Positions 1-5,677 of a DNA stretch of 5,723 nucleotides are shown piece by piece. Under the pieces are notes generated by a model. That model was not told the origin of the DNA. It made no database searches and saw only the letters and a list, made by a program, of their open reading frames with translations. How positions within the stretch are numbered: position 1 is the first letter of the stretch; every line of letters begins with the position of its first letter. The stretch comes from CAZBBC01 sp964489835 (GTDB taxonomy: Bacteria > Calditrichota > Calditrichia > JAJRVZ01): positions 1 to 5,723 of the forward strand of contig CAZBBC010000215.1 of assembly GCA_964489835.1 (NCBI GenBank). The letters are read 5' to 3'. A program made the translations under genes and the position numbers.

Positions 1-92
1 GTAAAGCATTGCTGGGAAAATCCAGAGGGGACAAAGTGGAGGTCCAGGCACCGGCAGGTATACTGACATATAAAATTTTGGATATTAAGTGA
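1..92 (+). CDS. greA: GreA-family transcript cleavage factor, C-terminal end (partial)
   Basis: The gene is cut by the window start. Reading from base 3, 29 codons precede the TGA at 90-92. They read KALLGKSRGDKVEVQAPAG and then ILTYKILDIK, which matches the end of the GreA/GreB C-terminal domain: the ALLGK turn, the GD-x-VEV strand, the APAG loop, and a final Y-x-I-L-x-I strand. GreA binds the secondary channel of RNA polymerase and stimulates cleavage of backtracked transcripts. The acidic tip of its coiled coil, which does this, lies upstream of the window and cannot be checked. GreA is preferred over GreB only by general resemblance. No U-tailed terminator follows closely; the next structure is the hairpin element at 102-176. 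Confidence 0.85.
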   Translation, partial: KALLGKSRGDKVEVQAPAGILTYKILDIK

Positions 93-101
93 CCATCAAT
101 A

Positions 102-176
102 ACCCACCCCGTCTCCCCCCGACAAAGTCGGGGGTCGACACCCCTCCCTGCAAGCAGGGAGGGGATGGGGGAGGGT
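102..176. repeat. GC-rich nested hairpin element (REP/MITE-like)
   Basis: Three nested complementary pairings are visible. The outer stem pairs 102-110 with 168-176 (8 of 9 positions, one A-A mismatch). Inside it, 116-123 pairs with 127-134 as a perfect 8-bp stem with an AAA loop. Next to that, 141-150 pairs with 155-164 as a perfect 10-bp stem with loop CAAG. Together they would fold as a three-way junction in DNA or RNA. Its high GC content contrasts sharply with the surrounding AT-rich DNA, which suggests a dispersed palindromic element. It could damp read-through from greA, but there is no T-run after it, so it is not a standard intrinsic terminator. Confidence 0.7.
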
Positions 177-268
177 CAGCAATTAATATTTTGTCTGCAG
201 CTCTGAGTTACACTATCCTATTGTACCAAAAAACTTTGATTTTTTTGCAAAAATTTTAAAAACTTTTA

Positions 269-356
269 TCCACGGATTAAACTGATTTACACAGATTAAA
301 ACTAAAAGAAAAATAATTTTTAAATAGAATCCGTGTTAATCCGTGAAATCCGTGGA
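269..356. repeat. Imperfect AT-rich inverted repeat
   Basis: The left arm 269-297 and the right arm 328-356 are complementary at 24 of 29 positions, separated by a 30-base A/T-rich spacer. The right arm is itself built of three short direct units, each containing AATCCGTG or a close variant, at 328-335, 338-345 and 347-354. The left arm carries the matching degenerate units. This looks like a dispersed intergenic repeat; transcribed, it would form a long imperfect hairpin. No open reading frame or T-run identifies another role. Confidence 0.7.
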
Positions 357-446
357 CTATTTTTTCTTTATTTACAGCCAACGGTTGCGGTATGAATAGA
401 TCCAATTATTCATCATAAATTGAAACTTAGCGTGTGGTTTTGCGTC

Positions 447-475
447 TTTATAGATAACTGGAAATAACGTATATT
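447..475 (+). promoter_or_regulatory. Possible sigma-70-type promoter for the pspC operon
   Basis: TTTATA at 447-452 and TATATT at 470-475 are 17 bases apart and match the -35 and -10 consensus at 4 and 5 of 6 positions. Transcription would begin near 482, leaving a leader of about 36 bases before the ATG at 518. In such AT-rich DNA this match could be chance. I saw no convincing sigma-54 (GG/GC) element of the type that drives psp operons in enterobacteria. The rest of 361-517 shows no gene. Confidence 0.3.
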
Positions 476-507
476 GTCAGATAAATTGCGTGTAAACAAA
501 ATTAATC

Positions 508-513
508 AGGAGG
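508..513 (+). promoter_or_regulatory. Strong Shine-Dalgarno site (AGGAGG) fixing the pspC start
   Basis: A full AGGAGG lies 4 bases before the ATG at 518, which supports that start codon and predicts efficient translation of the first gene of the operon. Confidence 0.85.
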
Positions 514-517
514 AAAG

Positions 518-1177
518 ATGAGCGGAGGTGTTGATTTTAAAGGGCGTAAATTATACCGTTCACAGATCAATCGCATGATCGGCGGGGTCTGCGGCGGCAT
601 GGCAGAATTTTTTAATATCGATCCCAATCTGATGCGGTTGATATGGGTGCTTTTGGCCTTTTTTGGGGGATCAGGAATTCTGATTTATATTGCTTCTTTG
701 ATAATTATCCCGAACAATCCGACGCAACAAGTACCGGAGACACGGGAAAATGTAGTCAAAGATAAATCATTATTCTGGGGATCGCTCCTGATCGTTATCG
801 GATTATTTTTATTGTTTCGTCAATTAGGATTATTTTACTCATTCAGATTCTGGCATATTCCCTGGCAATCGGTCTGGGCAATTGTTTTGATTCTGATCGG
901 CGCTGTCCTCTTGTTCAATAAATCAAGAAAAGAAAAAGCGGGGGGTATCGAAGAGGGTTCTGAAAAAAAATTGTATCGCTCCCGTTATCAAAAAATGATC
1001 GCAGGTATCTGCGGTGGACTTGCAGAGTACTTTGATCTGGATGTTTCCATTATTCGAATTCTTTGGGTTATTGGTACGCTGTTATCTGCCGGGGTTGGCA
1101 TTCTTGTTTATATCGTGATGTTACTCGTGTTTCCGGAACAACCGACAGAAGTGAATGACAAGAAAGTATCATCATAA
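518..1177 (+). CDS. Double PspC-domain membrane protein with central DUF5668-like segment
   Basis: This 219-residue inner-membrane protein has two PspC domains. The first spans about residues 10-66 (KLYRS, then MIGGVCGGMAEFF, D35, R40, and a hydrophobic stretch about 41-64 ending in P65). The second spans about 150-208 (KLYRS, MIAGICGGLAEYF, D175, R180, hydrophobic to about 205, then FPEQP). Between them, residues 84-134 form two hydrophobic segments (about 85-100 and 119-133) of the LiaI/LiaF-like, DUF5668 type. PspC domains are known from the phage-shock response, where enterobacterial PspC is a small membrane protein that helps switch on PspF-controlled genes. Here the protein is more than one domain long, and no pspA, pspB or pspF is nearby. 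A role in sensing or buffering envelope stress is an inference from the family. It opens a tight operon with the next membrane protein gene and aroE. Confidence 0.85.
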   Translation: MSGGVDFKGRKLYRSQINRMIGGVCGGMAEFFNIDPNLMRLIWVLLAFFGGSGILIYIASLIIIPNNPTQQVPETRENVVKDKSLFWGSLLIVIGLFLLFRQLGLFYSFRFWHIPWQSVWAIVLILIGAVLLFNKSRKEKAGGIEEGSEKKLYRSRYQKMIAGICGGLAEYFDLDVSIIRILWVIGTLLSAGVGILVYIVMLLVFPEQPTEVNDKKVSS

Positions 1178-1193
1178 GGTATCGGGGGTAACC

Positions 1194-1718
1194 ATGCAAA
1201 AGCAATACTGGACAGCGATCACTTTAATAACGATTGGTGTTTTACTTCTTCTATATCAAATGGATCTGCTGGATTTCTCCAAGTCTGATATTATCAGTTA
1301 TGGATTTGTGATTCTTGGTGTTTTTCTTCTGGTAAAAAGTTGGAACCGGCCGGACAAGAAAGGGATTCTGGGTGGTGTATTTTTTACTGTTTTTGGCGTA
1401 ACCATGGTGCTAATGCGGGAGCATATCCTGCCTCGCCATGATGAATTCGGATTTGCTGCTTTTTTTATTGCCCTCGCTTTGGCGAACTTTGTCTACTTAA
1501 TTTTCCGGGCTGATAAAACAACAAACCTCGTCTGGGGCATTATTTTTGGACTCGTCGGTGGTCTGTTTTTATGTGTGTACCTTGGATACTATCCTTCCTG
1601 GTATATGTATGATCAGGTAGAAACATATTGGCCGGCAATATTAATCATCATCGGTATTGGGATTATAGTCAAAGCCTTTTACAGGAAACATCAATCGGCT
1701 CAGATCGAAGGCGAATGA
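1194..1718 (+). CDS. Multi-pass membrane protein, DUF5668/LiaF-like transmembrane region
   Basis: Read from the ATG at 1194, this is a 174-residue, very hydrophobic protein. About six membrane segments can be seen: residues 7-23, 36-48, 57-74, 87-104, 113-131 and 146-162. The first and last have the W-x-x-I-x-L-I-x-I-G pattern of the LiaI-LiaF-like transmembrane region (WTAITLITIG at 6-15, WPAILIIIGIG at 146-156), the same type as the middle of the preceding protein. The start at 1194 is preferred because a G-rich ribosome site (GGGGG at 1184-1188) lies 5 bases before it, 16 bases after the upstream stop. A frame-open ATG at 1155 would overlap the upstream gene by 23 bases and add a polar tail. 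The gene likely works with its neighbour in the envelope, but its biochemical role is unknown. No C-terminal soluble domain (the LiaF/toastrack type) is present. Confidence 0.75.
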   Translation: MQKQYWTAITLITIGVLLLLYQMDLLDFSKSDIISYGFVILGVFLLVKSWNRPDKKGILGGVFFTVFGVTMVLMREHILPRHDEFGFAAFFIALALANFVYLIFRADKTTNLVWGIIFGLVGGLFLCVYLGYYPSWYMYDQVETYWPAILIIIGIGIIVKAFYRKHQSAQIEGE

Positions 1719-2554
1719 AAAAATTTGCTGTTATCGGTTATCCGCTGACTCATTCCTTATCTCCGCAAATCCATAATTATGCGTTTCAGAATTTGCATAT
1801 CGATGCTACTTATGAAAAAATAGAAATATTCCCTGCTGATTTTGAAAAATCAATTCTGCGCTTAAAGCAATCAGATCTATCCGGATTTAATATAACGATT
1901 CCCTTTAAGAATCAAGTGATTGATTTGCTGGATGAAGTTGATCATGACGCTGCCGTTGTGGGTGCGGTTAATACCGTTGTTGTTCAGGGGGATCGCTGGC
2001 TGGGTTACAATACAGATATCGCCGGATTCATTTTCCCTCTCCGGGATACCGGACGGCTTTTCAGAAAATGTCTGGTTCTGGGAACCGGTGGAGCGGCCCG
2101 GGCGGTGATTTATGCTCTGGGAAAGTATTACGTACCGGGGGAAATAATGATTGCCGGCAGGGAAATAAAAAAAGCAGGAGATCTGTGTACTCATTTCCGA
2201 TCACATATAAATGACACGACACTGAACCACTGTGCGATAGATGATGTTTACGAGCGCTTACTGGATTTTGATCTTATCGTAAATGTTACACCATTGGGAA
2301 CATTTCCGGCTATAGAGAGCAGTGTTTTGCCAGATTTGGTAAATCTAAGAGAGGGCGTTGTTATCTATGATCTTGTTTATAATCCCATAAAAACCAAATT
2401 ATTACGGGATGCAGAAAAAGCAGGAAAAGATGTTGTTCTTCTGAATGGAATGGAAATGTTACTCCGTCAGGCAGCCTATTCTTTTAAAATCTGGACCGGT
2501 GAAGAAATGCCCATAGACCGGGTAAGGAATACTATCATCTCAGAATTCACTTGA
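1715..2554 (+). CDS. aroE: Shikimate dehydrogenase (NADP+)
   Basis: The 279-residue enzyme reduces 3-dehydroshikimate to shikimate with NADPH, the fourth step of the chorismate pathway to aromatic amino acids, in the cytoplasm. The substrate domain shows S14-L-S16 in GYPLTHSLSP, the NITIPFK motif with catalytic K65, N86, and D101 in GYNTD. The cofactor domain shows the glycine-rich loop GTGGAARA at 123-130, then NVTPLG at 190-195, D219-L-x-Y, and NGMEMLLRQAA with Q252. All expected active-site residues are present, and the length is normal for AroE. Start choice: the ATG at 1715 gives the usual M-K-K-F-A-V-I-G-Y-P beginning. It overlaps the preceding TGA as ATGA, so translation is probably coupled; GAAGG at 1707-1711 can serve as ribosome site. 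An in-frame ATG at 1628 would add 29 residues foreign to the family. Confidence 0.95.
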   Translation: MKKFAVIGYPLTHSLSPQIHNYAFQNLHIDATYEKIEIFPADFEKSILRLKQSDLSGFNITIPFKNQVIDLLDEVDHDAAVVGAVNTVVVQGDRWLGYNTDIAGFIFPLRDTGRLFRKCLVLGTGGAARAVIYALGKYYVPGEIMIAGREIKKAGDLCTHFRSHINDTTLNHCAIDDVYERLLDFDLIVNVTPLGTFPAIESSVLPDLVNLREGVVIYDLVYNPIKTKLLRDAEKAGKDVVLLNGMEMLLRQAAYSFKIWTGEEMPIDRVRNTIISEFT

Positions 2555-2562
2555 TAAAAACT

Positions 2563-5016
2563 CTAATCCTCCTTTTCTTCGTCTTCATTGTTTTCTTTCA
2601 GATCTGCCTGAATATCTTTGTCTAATGTTTTACCGAAGCGTTTGGATCGGCGACTAAATTCTGTGATTTGTTCCTGCACTTTCGCAAAAATGGAGTCTTT
2701 GGTAAAACTTCCGTCCTTGTGTTGCTGACCGGCAGCAACCCCGGTCAGAATACGGATCCCGTCCTCAATTTTGTCCACCGCCCAGATATTAAATTTCCCC
2801 TTTTTCACAGCATTAATAACTTCTTCACCCAGCATAAGGTTATTGACATTTGATTCCGGTATAATCACCCCTTGTTTACCGTTCAGTTTATGCATTTTAC
2901 AGACTTCAAAATAGCCCTCGATTTTCTCATTAACGCCTCCGATAGCCTGTACTTCACCCTTCTGATTTACGGAACCGGTCACGGCGATTCCCTGATAAAT
3001 GGGAATGCCGGATAGTGAGGAGAGCAGGGCATAGAGTTCCGCACAGGATGCACTGTCACCATCGATCATACCATAACTTTGCTCGAAGGTAATACTGGCA
3101 GAGAATGAAAGAGGTATCGTACCCCCCATTCGGGAGGCAAAATAGCCGGCCAGGATGAGGACACCTTTGTCATGAATTTTACCGCTCAGTTTTGCTTCAC
3201 GTTCGATATTTATTATGCCGCGGTTGCCGATGTAGGTAGATACCGTAATGCGTGTCGGTTTTCCAAAACTATAGTCACCCATGTCGTACACGGCAAGACC
3301 ATTGATTTGACCGACTTTATAAGTAGTCACATCAAATTTATAGGTTTTTTCACGAATCGCATTCTGAATTTTTTCTTCCGGTAAATTCCGGCGGTACTTT
3401 TCTTCCTCAATGGCTTTATGGACATCCTTTTCTTCGACAAATTTATGCCGGCTCTGCCCGGCCCAGTGGGAAGATTCACGGATCAATCGCACAATTTCTG
3501 AAAAACGGATGGACAAACGACCCTGGTGATCGACCAGTTTGAATGCATGTCCGATGACTGCTTTAACCGCTGCCTGGTTAAAATGTTTTAATTTTTCTTC
3601 TTTGACCACCCGGGCAATAAATTGTATATATTTTTTTATATTAGCCGGTGATTCTTTGACCTCATAATCAAAATCGGCCCGAACCTTGAAGATTTTCCGA
3701 AAATCTTCATCATAACTGTGTAACAGATGATAAATTTGACCTCGTCCGATCAATATAACCTTCACATTGAGTTTTATCGGACTGGGTTTAAGGCCGGCAG
3801 AAGTCATCACACCATATAATTCATTGACGTCTTCTATTACCAGGCATCGGTTACGCAAGGCACGTTTCAGGGCATCATAAACGAAGGAATTACGGAGTAC
3901 CTGTTCCGCATCGAGAATAAGATAACCCCCGTTTGCTTTTAAAAGTGAACCTGATTTAATCATCGTATAATCAGTATATAAATAACCCATATATGATTTT
4001 TTCTCGATTCTCCCAAAGAGATTATTATAGGTAGGATTCATTTCATAAATCACAGGAGCGCCCTTGAGATGGTCATTATCAACGACTTGGTTCAGGGTGT
4101 ATTTATCGACCTGTTTACCATTCGTCATCTCCGCCGGTTGGCCGGGAGCCTGGTCATTGGACTTTACTTCCATAAAGGCATATACATTCTGGGTGATATC
4201 TTCAACAACCGCTTTGAAGTAATCGATAACCTGAGGAAAGGCTTCAAATTCGTTAACCAGATCGACAAATTGAGTACCAACAATAAAGTTCGCAGTATCT
4301 TGATTCAGCTTTTCTACCCCTTCTTCTGCTAAACGGTCAATCATCGTCGCCTCGTAGACCATATCCTGTATCATTTTCTGTACGGTTTTTATATCGTTTT
4401 CGATTTGATTTTTTTCTGCCTTAGACAGACTCTGGAAGTACTCGTCATCCATCGGCTTATTGTCTTTCATCGGGATGGTTTGAAATCCGGAAGCAGAGCC
4501 TTTGATTTGAATATTCAACTTTTGGGCATTCTTGTCGATTTTTGCAAACCGGTCTCTTTTTTTATTCTGACTCTGTTCAAGGATCTCATTTTTATTCTCA
4601 ATATATTGTTCGCTTTCAAAGGCTGTTTTTAACGAACTTTTAATATTTGTGATCAGACGACCATATTTTGTCATAAATGATTTAGATTTTTTACTGGGCA
4701 GGCTGATCGCTTTTGGTTCATCGGGATTTTCAAAATTATATAAAAAAATCCAGTCATCGGGTTTGGGTCGTGAAGCTGCCGCCTTATCCAACAGATCCCT
4801 GACAATGGTTGTCCGGCCGGTCCCCCGGATACCGGTAACAAAAATATTGTAAGAAGGATCACCGATCAACAATGCGAAGTCGATAGCACGGACAGCACGA
4901 TCCTGTCCGATAACCGTCACCAGGGGAGAAATCTCTTCTGTGGTTTTAAATTTAAATTTCGAGAGATTTACATCTTTTTTTAAACGATCGACGGGGACAA
5001 CACACTTTTTGTACAT
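2563..5016 (-). CDS. Lon-family AAA+ protease (AAA_32 / LonB-LonC-like)
   Basis: The 817-residue protein appears soluble and belongs to the Lon-related peptidase S16 family with an AAA_32-type ATPase part (the E. coli YcbZ/LonH relatives). In order: an N-terminal stretch with VIGQDRAVRAI (35-45); Walker A-like G-I-R-G-T-G-R-T at 62-69; a long charged helical insertion at about 115-240; Walker B-like YLILDAE at 365-371; R440 in DEDFRKIF as a candidate arginine finger; a helical AAA lid to about 540; and the Lon protease domain at about 560-760. The catalytic serine is S655 in DGDSAS and the lysine is K698 in GGVNEK, so the Ser-Lys dyad is intact. Position 68 is arginine (CGG codon) where the Walker A lysine normally sits. 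The tail from about 775 is charged and ends in a run of acidic residues. GGAG at 5023-5026 lies 6 bases before the ATG. The gene is convergent with aroE; substrates are unknown. Confidence 0.9.
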   Translation of the reverse strand: MYKKCVVPVDRLKKDVNLSKFKFKTTEEISPLVTVIGQDRAVRAIDFALLIGDPSYNIFVTGIRGTGRTTIVRDLLDKAAASRPKPDDWIFLYNFENPDEPKAISLPSKKSKSFMTKYGRLITNIKSSLKTAFESEQYIENKNEILEQSQNKKRDRFAKIDKNAQKLNIQIKGSASGFQTIPMKDNKPMDDEYFQSLSKAEKNQIENDIKTVQKMIQDMVYEATMIDRLAEEGVEKLNQDTANFIVGTQFVDLVNEFEAFPQVIDYFKAVVEDITQNVYAFMEVKSNDQAPGQPAEMTNGKQVDKYTLNQVVDNDHLKGAPVIYEMNPTYNNLFGRIEKKSYMGYLYTDYTMIKSGSLLKANGGYLILDAEQVLRNSFVYDALKRALRNRCLVIEDVNELYGVMTSAGLKPSPIKLNVKVILIGRGQIYHLLHSYDEDFRKIFKVRADFDYEVKESPANIKKYIQFIARVVKEEKLKHFNQAAVKAVIGHAFKLVDHQGRLSIRFSEIVRLIRESSHWAGQSRHKFVEEKDVHKAIEEEKYRRNLPEEKIQNAIREKTYKFDVTTYKVGQINGLAVYDMGDYSFGKPTRITVSTYIGNRGIINIEREAKLSGKIHDKGVLILAGYFASRMGGTIPLSFSASITFEQSYGMIDGDSASCAELYALLSSLSGIPIYQGIAVTGSVNQKGEVQAIGGVNEKIEGYFEVCKMHKLNGKQGVIIPESNVNNLMLGEEVINAVKKGKFNIWAVDKIEDGIRILTGVAAGQQHKDGSFTKDSIFAKVQEQITEFSRRSKRFGKTLDKDIQADLKENNEDEEKED

Positions 5017-5054
5017 AGCACACTCCGGGAATTAGATTAACGGCAAAGACATGA

Positions 5055-5084
5055 ATAATAAAAGGATAAATATCCAAATCTCAA
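5055..5084 (-). promoter_or_regulatory. Possible sigma-70-type promoter for the Lon-like gene
   Basis: On the minus strand, TTGAGA (5079-5084) and TATTAT (5055-5060) are separated by 18 bases. Transcription would start near 5048, about 30 bases before the ATG at 5016. The -35 lies inside the left arm of the inverted repeat at 5072-5203, so the repeat may supply part of the promoter. The match is moderate and the DNA is AT-rich, so it remains tentative. Confidence 0.35.
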
Positions 5085-5203
5085 ATACCAAATAACAAAT
5101 AATTATCAAATACCAATGATCAAATTTTTTTAATCGCGAGTGAAAATCCATTTGGTAATTCGAAATTGGAATTTATTTGTTATTTGGAATTTGTTATTTG
5201 TGA
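5072..5203. repeat. Long AT-rich inverted repeat upstream of the Lon-like gene
   Basis: The core arms 5083-5102 and 5173-5192 are complementary at 19 of 20 positions, and weaker pairing continues outward toward 5072 and 5203. Inner sequences around 5103-5116 and 5145-5159 also pair partially, so the whole span could fold into one long imperfect hairpin. The arms are made of short ATTTG/CAAAT units. It looks like a dispersed intergenic element rather than a terminator, since it sits between the Lon-like gene start and non-coding DNA. Bases 5204-5383 contain nothing I can identify. Confidence 0.65.
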
Positions 5204-5383
5204 TTTTATCTTCTCCATAATTGTGTATTCTTGCTGACCTTTGTGGATTACAAGAATTCTATTAAGTATAATATAGATCTAAAAATAAAGTAAACATCCG
5301 GAATGAGTTAATCAATAGAGAGATTAAAAAGAATTGCATTTAAATAGCAGCAGCTTGAAATTTGAGAAAACAAAGTGTGATAT

Positions 5384-5570
5384 AAATCCGAAAGCCGAAG
5401 CACGAAATCCGAAATAAATCCTAAATTCTAAATTCAAACCAAAAATATTTGAATTATACTAAGGTAAGATATATACTCTCATTTTGAGCCATTATGAAAT
5501 CTAAATGATAATTTTGATCATTGGGATTTTGATATTAATTCGAATTTCGGATTTAGGGTTTCGAATTTGT
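5384..5570. repeat. AT-rich repeat region with imperfect inverted arms upstream of tRNA-Sec
   Basis: Bases 5395-5415 and 5544-5564 are complementary at 17 of 21 positions, including an 11-base perfect block (ATTTCGGATTT on the right arm). The left part is a run of CCGAAAT/CCTAAAT/TCTAAAT-like units. A smaller perfect 8-bp inverted repeat (5431-5438 with 5448-5455) lies within. No gene can be read here. The composition resembles dispersed intergenic repeats, and related sequence appears just downstream of the tRNA. Confidence 0.5.
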
Positions 5571-5579
5571 TTTAAATTT

Positions 5580-5674
5580 GGGAGTAGATGGGGCCCGGTG
5601 GCCCTCCCGGTCTTCAAAACCGCGTGTGGCCCTGTAAAACAGGGCGAGGTGGGTTCGACTCCCACGTACTCCCG
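5580..5674 (+). tRNA. selC: tRNA-Sec (selenocysteine, anticodon TCA)
   Basis: This 95-base gene has the marks of a bacterial selenocysteine tRNA. The acceptor arm pairs 5580-5586 with 5667-5673 (7 bp), and the eighth position is G5587 opposite G5666. A long 6-bp D stem (5590-5595 with 5600-5605) closes a 4-base loop, CGGT. The anticodon loop is CTTCAAA (5612-5618) with TCA at 5614-5616. The variable arm is long (5629-5635 with 5639-5645), and the T arm has a 5-bp stem (5649-5653 with 5661-5665) and loop TTCGACT. The discriminator is G5674. CCA is not encoded; the next bases are CTA, so the tail must be added after transcription. The product is charged with serine, converted to selenocysteine by SelA, and delivered to recoded UGA codons by SelB; neither partner gene is in the window. 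Confidence 0.93.
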
Positions 5675-5677
5675 CTA

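Noticed and set aside
90..92. Possible selenocysteine recoding of TGA stops (greA, the second membrane gene at 1716-1718, aroE at 2552-2554)
   Set aside because: The presence of selC made this worth testing, but aroE TGA is followed at once by TAA, all three proteins already end at their natural family length or at an overlap with the next gene, and no catalytic site is expected there.
116..164. Intrinsic terminator for greA
   Set aside because: The hairpins are strong, but no T-run follows the stem, so standard Rho-independent termination is not supported.
1155..1193. Upstream ATG at 1155 for the second membrane protein gene
   Set aside because: It overlaps the preceding gene by 23 bases, adds a polar tail before the first membrane segment and has no good ribosome site, whereas 1194 has a G-rich site at suitable spacing.
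1628..1714. Upstream ATG at 1628 for aroE
   Set aside because: The extra 29 residues are an out-of-frame reading of the preceding gene and do not resemble AroE; the family start fits the ATG at 1715.
1877..2194. Minus-strand open frame of 105 codons, and a plus-strand frame at 1920-2108, inside aroE
   Set aside because: Both lie wholly within a gene with clear AroE motifs and show no family resemblance or ribosome site; they are frame shadows.
2668..4862. Several short open frames antisense to, or in another frame of, the Lon-like gene
   Set aside because: Their residues mirror the complement of the well-supported Lon-like coding frame and show no recognisable motif.
5267..5272. Perfect -10-like TATAAT as a promoter for the tRNA-Sec gene
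   Set aside because: The nearest -35-like sequence (TTGTGG at 5241-5246) is 20 bases away, the tRNA begins about 300 bases downstream, and such a match is likely by chance in this AT-rich DNA.
5072..5570. CRISPR array
   Set aside because: The repeated units are short, irregular and in inverted orientation, without regularly spaced identical repeats or unique spacers of constant length.
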